From the NCBI GenBank assembly GCA_947629305.1, contig CANRDD010000004.1, positions 1 to 41,088 of the forward strand: a stretch of 41,088 nucleotides of DNA. The letters run 5' to 3'. Under the pieces are notes generated by a model. The model worked only from the letters and a program-made list of their open reading frames with translations, searched no databases and was not told where the DNA came from. The translations under genes and the position numbers were made by a program. Below are positions 1 through 7,845 of this stretch, piece by piece. The first letter of the stretch is position 1. Each line of letters starts with the position of its first letter. The DNA is from an uncultured Bacilli bacterium (lineage in GTDB: Bacteria; Bacillota_I; Bacilli_A; RF39; UBA660).

Positions 1-24
1 TCACTATTTGCTTAGTTTTTGCAT

Positions 25-60
25 ATAAAAATAACAGTAGACTTTAATCTATCTGTTATT
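25..60 (-). terminator. Probable intrinsic terminator of the zincin-like gene
   Basis: AATAACAG (30-37) pairs perfectly with CTGTTATT (53-60), and an inner TAGA/TCTA pair lengthens the stem past one bulge. Read on the minus strand the hairpin is followed by TTTTTA. It overlaps the stop codon of the preceding gene, which is common for terminators in this window. The stem is AT-rich, so strength is uncertain. Confidence 0.5.
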
Positions 61-1353
61 TATGGCTGAGTAGTAACTATTTTTTTCTCTTAATCTTAAA
101 ATTCCTGATTTAGTTTCTCCAATTATTTCATAAGAATCATAATTATAATCATTATTATTTTTGACATCAACCATTCTTCTGGCTATCATTAAACCTTGAT
201 CAAGCCAAGCTTGATCTATTTTCTCTAAAAAACCATATTTTTTATAACTATCTTCAAAATATTGTTTATATTTTAAATATAAAACTTTAGAAAAATATTG
301 TTCTAAAACTTGCATATTTTCTGTTATACTAGCTCTTTTAATAACTTTTTCCCATTTATTAAAAAATTCAAGAGCTAAAGGCCAATATTTTTCATAATTT
401 TGGATTTTATTCTTACCATAATATTCTGCTTCATTAAACATTCTTCCCCCAAGTTTATGAAATATGTCGGTTATTTTCGCTGCTTCTAAATCATTTAAGA
501 CTTCTTCCATGAAAACATCTTGATCATCACTTTTAACCATAATACTCAAACCAGATTTAAGAACATTATTACCGTGATCATCCTTAATTAAAAATTCACT
601 TTTAAAAGCATGATTAACTTCATGAATAAATTCATGATCATCAATAATTAAAATAGGAAAAACAACAAAATAATGTCCATTTGATGAACTAATTTGAAAA
701 GCATAATCTTCTCTTATTTGTTTTTTAATTAAAGGATATATTCTTTTAAATTTATTTAAATCCTTATTACTTCCTACTACTTCCCATAAATTATTATTTT
801 TTCTTAAATTATCAATATAATCTCTAATATCAATTAATATTTGATATCTTTCTTCTTCTTTTAATATTTCTTTTTCTTCATTTATATATTCTTTTATTTC
901 TTCATTAAATAAATTAATATTTTGATTAAAAAAAGATTTTTCTTCTAAATCATAATATTTTTTAGATCCAAATAAAAATTCTAATACTTTTAAATAACCT
1001 ATACTAGGTATATTATTCTTTTTTACTTCTTTTAAAACCCCATCAATTTTTATTCCTAAATTATTCTTACTTATATTCTTATATGTTCCTGTTAATGTTA
1101 AATTAGAAATATCAAAACCTAAATACTTTAATATATTCTTTGTTATATTAATTCTTCTTTTAACTAAACTTATTAATACAGCATTATAAATATCATCAAT
1201 AATTGGTGGTATAAACCACATAAAAGTTATTTTATCCCATATATTTAAAAAATGTTCTTCATATTCATCTCCATAATAAAGACAAAAAGCTTTAATTAAT
1301 TTATCTTTATTATTTTCTATAATATTTAAATATTTATTATTTAATTCATCCAT
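49..1353 (-). CDS. Putative zincin-like metallopeptidase of unknown family
   Basis: This is a 434-residue soluble protein with no signal peptide or membrane segment visible. Two overlapping HExxH strings sit at residues 240-248 (HEFIH, then HEVNH). The second is the more likely zinc site, because HE-[IVL]-NHA is a usual form of the motif. A run of acidic residues follows at about 283-290 (EEVLNDLEA) and could supply the third, glutamate, ligand. A zinc peptidase fold is therefore inferred from the motif only; the substrate is unknown. The ATG start is preceded by GGGGGAAA at a good distance. The gene has its own promoter inside the 3' end of spoIVFB and a hairpin at its stop, so it is probably a separate transcription unit. 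I do not recognise a characterised homologue. Confidence 0.6.
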   Translation of the reverse strand: MDELNNKYLNIIENNKDKLIKAFCLYYGDEYEEHFLNIWDKITFMWFIPPIIDDIYNAVLISLVKRRINITKNILKYLGFDISNLTLTGTYKNISKNNLGIKIDGVLKEVKKNNIPSIGYLKVLEFLFGSKKYYDLEEKSFFNQNINLFNEEIKEYINEEKEILKEEERYQILIDIRDYIDNLRKNNNLWEVVGSNKDLNKFKRIYPLIKKQIREDYAFQISSSNGHYFVVFPILIIDDHEFIHEVNHAFKSEFLIKDDHGNNVLKSGLSIMVKSDDQDVFMEEVLNDLEAAKITDIFHKLGGRMFNEAEYYGKNKIQNYEKYWPLALEFFNKWEKVIKRASITENMQVLEQYFSKVLYLKYKQYFEDSYKKYGFLEKIDQAWLDQGLMIARRMVDVKNNNDYNYDSYEIIGETKSGILRLREKNSYYSAINNR

Positions 1354-1378
1354 TAGTATTTTCCCCCATGTAGGCTCT

Positions 1379-1408
1379 ATTATAGCATATTATTCTAGTA
1401 TTGTTCAA
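1379..1408 (-). promoter_or_regulatory. Promoter of the zincin-like gene, inside the spoIVFB 3' end
   Basis: On the minus strand, TTGAAC and TATAAT are 18 bases apart, and the -10 is extended by TG (TGCTATAAT). The element overlaps the last codons of spoIVFB. TGCTAWAAT recurs at several other promoters in this window (4213, 9669, 13839). Confidence 0.6.
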
Positions 1409-2111
1409 ACATTTCTTTTAACTTCTTTTTTTCACTAATAATCTTATTATTTTCTTTAAAATATTGATAAGTATCTTTTTTTAAAATATTTAAATTACCT
1501 TTTTTAGTACTAAGATATTTAAATGGATAATTATGTAAATATCTTTCTAATAAAAAACGATGATAATTATATTTTTGATTCTTAAATATTTCATATGTTT
1601 TAATTATAAATAAAATAACTAATAAATAATTATTTAAAGAATACCAATAATTAAATAAAGAATATAATATAATACTAATAATAGATATAAATAAATATAT
1701 TTTATAAGCTTTTTGATAAGAAAATAATTTATTTAAAAAAGATAAAAGAATGTAACTACCATCTAAAGGTATAATAGGTAATAAATTAAATAATATAATA
1801 CTTAAATTATATTTATGTAATTCTATACTTGGTATAATAAATAAAAAACATTGCATAATGACGCCAGCTATAGAAATTAAAAAGTCTTCTATAACTTTAC
1901 TATTTAAATCTTTTTCTATTTTGGTTATTCCCCCGAAGGGATAAATAGTAATACTTTTAATATGATAACCAAATAATTTAATCAATATAACATGACCTAA
2001 TTCATGAATGATAATAATAAATAATATTATTAGAGCTCTTTTAATATAACCACATAAAAAAGCTATTAAGATTAAATAATAAGTTAAATTATGAATTTTG
2101 ATAATCTTCAT
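1395..2111 (-). CDS. spoIVFB: SpoIVFB-like M50 intramembrane metalloprotease
   Basis: This is a site-2-protease family (M50) membrane enzyme. In Bacillus subtilis SpoIVFB cleaves pro-sigma-K in the membrane around the forespore. The zinc motif HELGH is at residues 36-40 within the first hydrophobic block. The third-ligand motif PLDG is at 115-118, with D117 as the predicted ligand, and several further hydrophobic helices are present. At 238 residues it is slightly shorter than the B. subtilis protein. The gene lies directly after a SpoIVFA-like gene and overlaps it by 23 bases, in the order mreC-mreD-spoIVFA-spoIVFB known from B. subtilis. The overlap suggests translational coupling. No sigma-K gene is in the window, so the substrate is inferred from family and synteny. 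Confidence 0.88.
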   Translation of the reverse strand: MKIIKIHNLTYYLILIAFLCGYIKRALIILFIIIIHELGHVILIKLFGYHIKSITIYPFGGITKIEKDLNSKVIEDFLISIAGVIMQCFLFIIPSIELHKYNLSIILFNLLPIIPLDGSYILLSFLNKLFSYQKAYKIYLFISIISIILYSLFNYWYSLNNYLLVILFIIKTYEIFKNQKYNYHRFLLERYLHNYPFKYLSTKKGNLNILKKDTYQYFKENNKIISEKKKLKEMFEQY

Positions 2112-2700
2112 ATTTTATATATTCATTATTCTTCTTTATAACAAGATATAATTCTTCTCCATCTACTTCCCCTAGAACTGTTTCTTTTTCTAAATAATCA
2201 TATAATTTAACAGAAACATTAGTTAAATTACCATACCATATATCTGCTCCATCAACCCCTTGCACAATAACCGTATTACCATACCCTTCTTTTTGTCCCA
2301 CATAAACCACAACACCTGAACTTAAATTATTTATTAAACTATGGCTTTCCACGGTAAGCTTTGATCCATCTTGATAATCACTAATATCTTTATAAACTAA
2401 TTTTCCTTTAAAAACTGTTTTACTACTTTCTTCTTTTGGAATTACTTCCCCGAATAAATCTTCATACCAATTCTTTATTTTAACAAAAGGTAATGATTCT
2501 TTAAAAACATATTCTTTATATAAAAATAAATTCTGATCATTTTGATTAATATAAATAATACTAATTAAAAAAAAGATCATACTCAATAACACTTTTGAAA
2601 TAAATTGATGATACTTACTCTTTTTATTATTTAAAGTTTCCTTATTACTTATTACTTTCTTATTTTTCTTTCTTTTAAAAGCTTCAACATATTCTTCCAA
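2089..2700 (-). CDS. spoIVFA: SpoIVFA-like membrane-anchored LytM/M23-domain protein
   Basis: The 203-residue protein has a lysine-rich cytoplasmic N-terminus, one membrane segment at about residues 36-52, and a C-terminal LytM/M23-like domain from about 110 (GVVVYVGQKEGYGNTVIV). The metal-binding HxH of active M23 peptidases is not seen, as in SpoIVFA, which is a regulator and not an enzyme. SpoIVFA holds SpoIVFB inactive until SpoIVB cleaves it. Position between mreD and spoIVFB supports the call. The start is a TTG at 2700, with GGGTGA six bases upstream that overlaps the mreD stop; there is no internal ATG near the N-terminus. Confidence 0.82.
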   Translation of the reverse strand: MEEYVEAFKRKKNKKVISNKETLNNKKSKYHQFISKVLLSMIFFLISIIYINQNDQNLFLYKEYVFKESLPFVKIKNWYEDLFGEVIPKEESSKTVFKGKLVYKDISDYQDGSKLTVESHSLINNLSSGVVVYVGQKEGYGNTVIVQGVDGADIWYGNLTNVSVKLYDYLEKETVLGEVDGEELYLVIKKNNEYIKYEDYQNS

Positions 2701-2707
2701 TTTTTAT

Positions 2708-3097
2708 TCACCCATCTAATTTTATGTTATAAGACCTTATTTTATCCATCAGAATAATAAAAATACTATTAATGATAAATACCCTTAAAAAACTATATAA
2801 ACTAATGTAACTAAAAAGACTCATCGCTATAAAATAATAACAAAGAACAAAAAAGATATTTTCTAAATAAAATCTAAAAAAAGACTTATATTTATATTTA
2901 AATATATATTTTTTTATTAAATAAAAGATTATAATAATTATAATATTTAAAAAATAAGTATTTAAAAACCAATAATCTAAGAGAAAAGCTATAACTAAAT
3001 TTAAAAATAAATTATCTTGATTTAAGTTATATAAGAAAAAATAAGTATTATAAATGGTATAATTCGATATTAAAAAATCAAGTATTAAATAAATCAT
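2708..3097 (-). CDS. mreD: MreD-like rod-shape membrane protein
   Basis: This is a 129-residue, almost entirely hydrophobic protein with about four to five membrane helices. It is assigned as MreD mainly from size, hydrophobicity and position: its ATG overlaps the TGA of mreC by four bases, and spoIVFA follows after seven bases. MreD works with MreC and MreB in the elongasome that directs lateral wall synthesis. It is somewhat shorter than typical MreD (about 160-170 residues). Sequence alone gives no diagnostic motif, so the call rests on gene order. Confidence 0.72.
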   Translation of the reverse strand: MIYLILDFLISNYTIYNTYFFLYNLNQDNLFLNLVIAFLLDYWFLNTYFLNIIIIIIFYLIKKYIFKYKYKSFFRFYLENIFFVLCYYFIAMSLFSYISLYSFLRVFIINSIFIILMDKIRSYNIKLDG

Positions 3098-3750
3098 TTC
3101 AACCCCACGATTAAAACATAATCCAGATTATTAAAATCAACCTTACTTTCTACTTCCACGATCTTTTCAATTCCTAGATTACTTAACGTTATTTTCTTAA
3201 CTTTCCCAACATAAATATTACTTGGAATATCAGTTAAACCAGAGGTATAAATTAAATCTCCTTCATTAATTAAATCAAAATTAGTTATATTACTAACAAT
3301 TAAATGATTATCTTGATATTTTAATATACCATAGACATCATTTATTTTAACTGATATATTACTATTTTTATTAGTTATTAATTGAACTATAGATGTATAT
3401 TGATCTGTCTTTTTAATTAAGCCAATTAACCCATCTTCATTTAAAACAACTTCTCCTTTCTTTAAATGATGTTTATCTCCTTTATAAATCGTTATAGTAT
3501 CACTAAAATCTAGTAAATCCCTATATTTAACTTTTGATGTGATAACATCATAATCTAAAGTATTTTGAAAATCAATTATTTGTCCTAATCTTTTATTTTC
3601 TTCTATTAAATTAGTATTTAATAAATTTACTATCTTTTGATAATCAAAATTATGATTTAATAATATAATAAAATGATTATAACTATTTCTTAATAAAAGA
3701 AGAATAAATAAAATAAGGATAATTATATATCTTTGATATCTTTTTTTCAT
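3094..3750 (-). CDS. mreC: Rod shape-determining protein MreC
   Basis: The 218-residue protein has an N-terminal membrane anchor at about residues 8-28, a short heptad-like stretch, and the MreC extracytoplasmic beta domain. Features typical of that domain are VVLNEDGLIGLI at about 102-113, a SIVQLITN-like strand, and the late segment LIYTSGLTDIPSNIYVGKVK. MreC is a scaffold linking the wall synthases to MreB. It is short for the family (usually 270-300 residues), mostly because the coiled coil is reduced. mreB is not beside it in this window. It follows the SPOR-domain gene after seven bases and is translationally coupled to mreD. Confidence 0.88.
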   Translation of the reverse strand: MKKRYQRYIIILILFILLLLRNSYNHFIILLNHNFDYQKIVNLLNTNLIEENKRLGQIIDFQNTLDYDVITSKVKYRDLLDFSDTITIYKGDKHHLKKGEVVLNEDGLIGLIKKTDQYTSIVQLITNKNSNISVKINDVYGILKYQDNHLIVSNITNFDLINEGDLIYTSGLTDIPSNIYVGKVKKITLSNLGIEKIVEVESKVDFNNLDYVLIVGLK

Positions 3751-3757
3751 ATTACTA

Positions 3758-4204
3758 TTATGCTTGGCTTTTTAAAAATAATTCATTCATTTCTTTTAAA
3801 ACAACTTCAATTGTTTTATTCTTACTTCCCTTGGTTAATACATCATCATATCTAGCTATTTTTTCAAAAGTATTATGATTTATTTTTACTTTTTTAATAT
3901 AATAATCATAATTAAAACTATCTAAATAATCTTGGACTTTCGTTTTATTATTTATTGTTACCCCAAGAAAGACGCGATAATATTCCCCATCAAAATAAAG
4001 ATAGGAATTATGATAATTATTCTTAAAATTGATAGCATTAGCTTGATCTTTAAAAACTCCGGCTTGAAAAACATAAACATTATCATCGTCACTACTTAAA
4101 GCTGCAACCTCTCTTTTAATATCTTTATAAAAGAAAAAAGCAAGTAAAGCTCCAAAGAAAAGAGCCATTAAAAATATTTTTCCATAACTTTTCGTCTTAA
4201 TCAC
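3758..4204 (-). CDS. SPOR-domain membrane protein, SpoIIB-like by position
   Basis: The 148-residue protein has one membrane segment at about residues 10-26, then a SPOR-type repeat at about 43-108 (VYVFQAGVFKDQANA followed by YYRVFLGVT). SPOR domains bind denuded septal peptidoglycan. In B. subtilis the SPOR protein SpoIIB is encoded a few genes upstream of mreBCD-minCD-spoIVFAB, and this gene holds an equivalent place directly before mreC. A role at the sporulation or division septum is therefore a reasonable inference. The start is read as GTG at 4204; upstream Shine-Dalgarno pairing is weak, so the start is uncertain. An extended -10 promoter lies just upstream. Confidence 0.7.
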   Translation of the reverse strand: MIKTKSYGKIFLMALFFGALLAFFFYKDIKREVAALSSDDDNVYVFQAGVFKDQANAINFKNNYHNSYLYFDGEYYRVFLGVTINNKTKVQDYLDSFNYDYYIKKVKINHNTFEKIARYDDVLTKGSKNKTIEVVLKEMNELFLKSQA

Positions 4205-4212
4205 CCAAGTTT

Positions 4213-4221
4213 ATTTTAGCA
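4213..4221 (-). promoter_or_regulatory. Extended -10 promoter of the SPOR-mreC-mreD-spoIVFAB operon
   Basis: TGCTAAAAT on the minus strand lies about ten bases before the GTG of the SPOR gene. The -35 position has no good match, which is usual for extended -10 promoters. The same TGCTAAAAT string occurs upstream of a candidate small RNA (13839-13847). Confidence 0.4.
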
Positions 4222-4254
4222 AATAAAAAAAAGAAAATTTGTCGAAGGAAAGAC

Positions 4255-4719
4255 TTAAGATGCAATTAAAACAGGATTTAAAAATTTAGAATTATAGTAA
4301 TCTACATAAGCAATTTTAACTTGCCAAGAAGTAGTAGCTTTCGCACTTGGCACTTTAATTTGTCCTTGAAAAGAAGTAATATCATAACCTTTATAAAAAG
4401 AGTTATAAGAAAAATTAGGTAAATCTTTGATTATATTTTTCTTTTCATCATAAATAGTTAAATATACTTTTCCCTCTTTTAGATCATTATCTTTAATTTT
4501 AATAATTAAATAATGAGGACTAACATTACTTATAACTTCTTGGGAAGAAAAAAGCTGCATAGGCTTATCGGTGATACTAAAATAATTAGTTTCCGTATTA
4601 ACTGTAACATCTTTATAAACATCATACTTACTTAAAAAGCCACATAAAACCGTGCTTACCACACAAACTAAAAGTAAGCAAGGCATAAATAATAAACTTA
4701 ATTTTTTAAAATTAACCAT
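4255..4719 (-). CDS. Uncharacterised secreted or membrane-anchored protein
   Basis: About 154 residues. A hydrophobic N-terminal segment (about residues 5-25 from the ATG) looks like a signal anchor; it contains two cysteines (CLLLVC) and a third near its end, but no clean lipobox. The rest reads as a small beta-rich extracytoplasmic domain, with strands such as HYLIIKIKD and KVYLTIYDEKK. I do not recognise the family. ATG at 4719 is preferred to the GTG at 4728, although the ribosome-binding site is weak for both. It follows the CAP-domain gene by about 40 bases on the same strand and is probably co-transcribed with it. Confidence 0.5.
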   Translation of the reverse strand: MVNFKKLSLLFMPCLLLVCVVSTVLCGFLSKYDVYKDVTVNTETNYFSITDKPMQLFSSQEVISNVSPHYLIIKIKDNDLKEGKVYLTIYDEKKNIIKDLPNFSYNSFYKGYDITSFQGQIKVPSAKATTSWQVKIAYVDYYNSKFLNPVLIAS

Positions 4720-4758
4720 GGTTATCACTAATATTAATATGAACTATTTTAAAATTTT

Positions 4759-5349
4759 TTATGTAAAAAATTGAACCCAATAAATCTTTTTCCCCTTTCG
4801 TGCCATGCCAACACCAATCCTTTGAAAATTTTTATTTATCATATTATGATAATGACCTAAAGAATTTTGCCAAGCTAAAACAACCTCAGGAACAGAAAAA
4901 TAATCTCTGGCAATATTTTCCCCGAAGTATTTATAGGTATAGCCATTTTCTGACAAAATACTCTCAACTCTTTGCCCATTTGGTCTTTGATGTTCAAAAT
5001 AAGCTGATGCAGCTATTTCTTCCGATCTAACTTGAGCTAAATGAGCTAAAGTATTATCCCACATTAAAACTTTAACACCTGCCTTTTTTCTTATTTCATT
5101 TGTTAGAACAAAGACTTTTTGTGTATCAGATAAATTCTCTTCTTTTCCTTCTTTCTCTTCTTTTACCTTTTTTACTTCCTCTTTAACTTTTTCTTTAATT
5201 ACTTTCTTAACTTCCTTTTTTTCCTCCTTTTTTTCTGGCATAACTAAATAAGATAATTCATATCTTCTTCTATTATGGACATAATTAACCTTAACACTTT
5301 CTACTTTTATACCCCAAATAAATAATCCTAAAATTAAAACAATTTTCAT
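4759..5349 (-). CDS. Secreted CAP/SCP-domain protein (YkwD-like)
   Basis: The 196-residue protein has a short N-terminal hydrophobic signal (residues 1-15), a highly charged Lys/Glu linker at about 40-75, and a CAP domain from about 80 to the end. CAP hallmarks are FVLTNEIRKKAGV, LAHLAQVRSEEIA, FEHQRPNGQRV, YFGENIA and LGHYHNMINKNFQRIGVG, including the paired histidines and glutamates of the CAP cavity. Family members such as B. subtilis YkwD are exported, and some are spore-coat associated; the molecular function is not settled. It begins with ATG after AAAAGGGGAG and has a strong sigma-A type promoter. Confidence 0.85.
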   Translation of the reverse strand: MKIVLILGLFIWGIKVESVKVNYVHNRRRYELSYLVMPEKKEEKKEVKKVIKEKVKEEVKKVKEEKEGKEENLSDTQKVFVLTNEIRKKAGVKVLMWDNTLAHLAQVRSEEIAASAYFEHQRPNGQRVESILSENGYTYKYFGENIARDYFSVPEVVLAWQNSLGHYHNMINKNFQRIGVGMARKGKKIYWVQFFT

Positions 5350-5381
5350 CTTCCAAACTCCCCTTTTTATAACTTAAATCA

Positions 5382-5410
5382 ATTATAACATACCATTCAG
5401 AAAAATGCAA
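5382..5410 (-). promoter_or_regulatory. Sigma-A type promoter of the CAP-domain gene
   Basis: On the minus strand TTGCAT (5405-5410) and TATAAT (5382-5387) are exactly 17 bases apart. The -10 is also extended (TGTTATAAT). It lies about 30 bases before the CAP-domain start codon. Confidence 0.75.
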
Positions 5411-5436
5411 ACATTTGTTTATATATTTTTCAAAAT

Positions 5437-5459
5437 AAAAAAGCTAATTAATTATTAGC
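5437..5459 (-). terminator. Intrinsic terminator after the YtxH-like gene
   Basis: On the minus strand GCTAAT and ATTAGC form a stem around a five-base loop, followed directly by six T residues. The stem starts inside the last codons and stop of the small protein. It ends the 9.7-5.4 kb operon. Confidence 0.75.
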
Positions 5460-5633
5460 CATTTTATTCATTGTTTTAATTTTAGCATTCATCAAGCGAT
5501 CAGCATCATTCTTGGCACTTTCCATGGTTCTAGCCATTTGTCTTTTTGTATTTTCACTTAATAACATATACATACCAGCTCCCATTAAGCCAACTGCTGC
5601 AACCCCAGAGACAAATCCCATTAATTTTTGCAA
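5448..5633 (-). CDS. Small YtxH-like membrane protein
   Basis: The 61-residue protein has one membrane helix at about residues 5-24 (glycine- and alanine-rich) and a basic, charged amphipathic tail. This is the layout of YtxH/gas-vesicle-like small proteins of Firmicutes, whose function is unknown. The start is TTG at 5633: AGAGGTGA lies six bases upstream of it, whereas the first ATG is 12 bases further in and too far from that site. The TTG-with-GGTGA arrangement recurs in this window (11921, 28708). It is the last gene of the recD2 operon. Confidence 0.7.
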   Translation of the reverse strand: MQKLMGFVSGVAAVGLMGAGMYMLLSENTKRQMARTMESAKNDADRLMNAKIKTMNKMANN

Positions 5634-5655
5634 AAATATTCACCTCTTGTTTTTA

Positions 5656-7845
5656 TTATGGTATTATTTCTTTATTATATACTTCTAAAATACAATCTTT
5701 TAAATTTGTTTTACGATACATCGCATAATTATTTTTAACTCCACTTATAAAAGAAGAAGATTCTCCTATTATCGTTAAAGTTTTTTTAGCTCTTGATACT
5801 CCTGTATATATTAATTTATTATAAAGCATTTTATAATAACTATGACATATAGGCATAATAACATGATCAAATTCTGACCCTTGTGATTTATGGATCGTTA
5901 TCGCATAAGCATGTTTTAATTGTTTTAAATCTTTCTTTTCATATATTACTTTATTAGTTTCAAAATCAATTGTTATATTATTTCCATTTATATCTAAAAT
6001 ATATCCTATATCCCCATTAAAAACATTATTATCTAAATTATTAATTGTTTGTAATACTTTATCTTTTTCTCTAAAAACAATATCTCCCATCATTATTTCT
6101 TTTTTATTTTTATCTGGAGGATTATATATTTTTTGTAAAGCTAAATTAAGATTATCAATCCCATTTTCTCCTTTATACATTGGCGCAAGTATTTGCATCT
6201 TTTTTTCATCTATTCCTTTTGTTCTACTATACTTTATTACTTCTTCAATCATACTTTTTATTTTACTACTTTCTGTTTCACAAAAAGAATAATCATCTTT
6301 TTTTAAATAAAATTCTTCTGATAAATCAGCATTCTTTATTTCTTGAGCTAAATAAGGAATATAAGAATTATTACTTTGCCGATAGATTTGTTTTAAAGGA
6401 ATATAATTAAAGAAGTCAGATGTAATTAAATCATTTAAAACTAAGCCAGGACCAACAGATGGAAGCTGAAATGTATCACCCACTAAAATAAGTTTAACAT
6501 TATTATTTAAAGCCTTTAATAAAGCAGCAAAAAGATCAACATCGATCATACTTACTTCATCAACAATAATTAATTTATGTTTAGTTTTATTATTTTCATT
6601 ATAGAAAAAATCATTACTATCTTTATACCATCTTAAATAACGATGAATAGTAGAAGCGGGTAAATTAGTTGAACTAGCTAATTTTTTACTAGCTCTTCCT
6701 GTTGGAGCTAAAAGAGCAATAGCATCTAAAATATCTAAAGGGGCTAAATTTTCTTCATCAATAAATAATCTAACAATAGCTTTAATAATTGTTGTTTTCC
6801 CTGTTCCAGGTCCCCCAGATATAATTGTTATATTATTTTTTAAAGCACTAATAATAGCTTTCTTTTGTTCATCATTATATTTAATATTATAACTTTTTTC
6901 TAAAGCTAATAAATTACTTTCTAAATTTTTAAATTCTTTAAAAGGTTGACTATCTATATTCTTTAATATTTTCGCAATATCTTTTTCTTTATCATAATAA
7001 CTTTTTAAAAAATAACGCCTATCTATTTGTACTACTAAATTTTCTTCTTTTAATATATCTATTGTTTCATCAAAAGATTCATCACTTAAAAAAATATTAA
7101 AATTTTGATTTAAAGATTTAGCTATTTCTTCTTTATAATAAAAAGTATCTCCAGCACTCATACTTAATATTTGCATTGCTTCTAATAAACAAGCTTTAAT
7201 TCTAACTAAAGTATTATCTCCATAGTTATTTATATAAATACTATCTAATCTACTAAATGTTATTATATCTTTTAAATCATAAAAAGAATCATTAAAGATA
7301 TCATCTATGCGATCTTTAAATTTAGGATATATTCTACTACATTCTTCAATCGTAAAACCTAAATTTTGTAATTTAATAATAGCTTCACTACTCTTATTAT
7401 AATTAATTAAAGAATTATATATTTTTTGACTTTTAATTAATGGTAAACCAATAGCCACTAGGTTCTCGGGGCCTTCTTTTATTTTATCTAAAGTAAATTC
7501 CCCATAGGCATCAACAATTCTTTTGGCTGTTTTCTCCCCACAGGCATTAATAAAAGAGCTCGCTAAAAATTCTGTGATAGCATCCGCGGTTGTTGGTTTT
7601 TCAATTTCATATGAATAACTCACAAACTGTGGTCCAAACTTTTCATTATTTTTATATTCCCCATGTAATGTTAAAGAAATATCAATATTAGCTTCACTAA
7701 ATGTCCCTGTGATCGTTATTGTTTTATTTATTTTTTCTTTTAATTCAGGATCATCTGTTTCTTTAATTCTAAATAAAGCTACAATATAACCATTATCATT
7801 ATTTTGAAATATTACTTTTTTAATTTTGCCTTTAATATAATTCAT
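5656..7845 (-). CDS. recD2: RecD2 family ATP-dependent DNA helicase
   Basis: This 729-residue superfamily 1B helicase moves 5' to 3' and is involved in DNA repair and replication-fork maintenance in bacteria lacking RecBC. The RecD2-specific N-terminal region runs to about residue 310, including a helix-hairpin-helix part near 100-200. The helicase core follows, with the Q-motif NDEQKKAI (about 324-331), Walker A GGPGTGKT (344-351), a Walker B near 430 (IIVDEVSMID), GDTFQLPSVGPG, and the C-terminal AITIHKSQGSEFD and YTGVSRAKK motifs. Length is typical. The start ATG overlaps the mtaB stop as ATGA, so translation is coupled. Confidence 0.95.
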   Translation of the reverse strand: MNYIKGKIKKVIFQNNDNGYIVALFRIKETDDPELKEKINKTITITGTFSEANIDISLTLHGEYKNNEKFGPQFVSYSYEIEKPTTADAITEFLASSFINACGEKTAKRIVDAYGEFTLDKIKEGPENLVAIGLPLIKSQKIYNSLINYNKSSEAIIKLQNLGFTIEECSRIYPKFKDRIDDIFNDSFYDLKDIITFSRLDSIYINNYGDNTLVRIKACLLEAMQILSMSAGDTFYYKEEIAKSLNQNFNIFLSDESFDETIDILKEENLVVQIDRRYFLKSYYDKEKDIAKILKNIDSQPFKEFKNLESNLLALEKSYNIKYNDEQKKAIISALKNNITIISGGPGTGKTTIIKAIVRLFIDEENLAPLDILDAIALLAPTGRASKKLASSTNLPASTIHRYLRWYKDSNDFFYNENNKTKHKLIIVDEVSMIDVDLFAALLKALNNNVKLILVGDTFQLPSVGPGLVLNDLITSDFFNYIPLKQIYRQSNNSYIPYLAQEIKNADLSEEFYLKKDDYSFCETESSKIKSMIEEVIKYSRTKGIDEKKMQILAPMYKGENGIDNLNLALQKIYNPPDKNKKEIMMGDIVFREKDKVLQTINNLDNNVFNGDIGYILDINGNNITIDFETNKVIYEKKDLKQLKHAYAITIHKSQGSEFDHVIMPICHSYYKMLYNKLIYTGVSRAKKTLTIIGESSSFISGVKNNYAMYRKTNLKDCILEVYNKEIIP

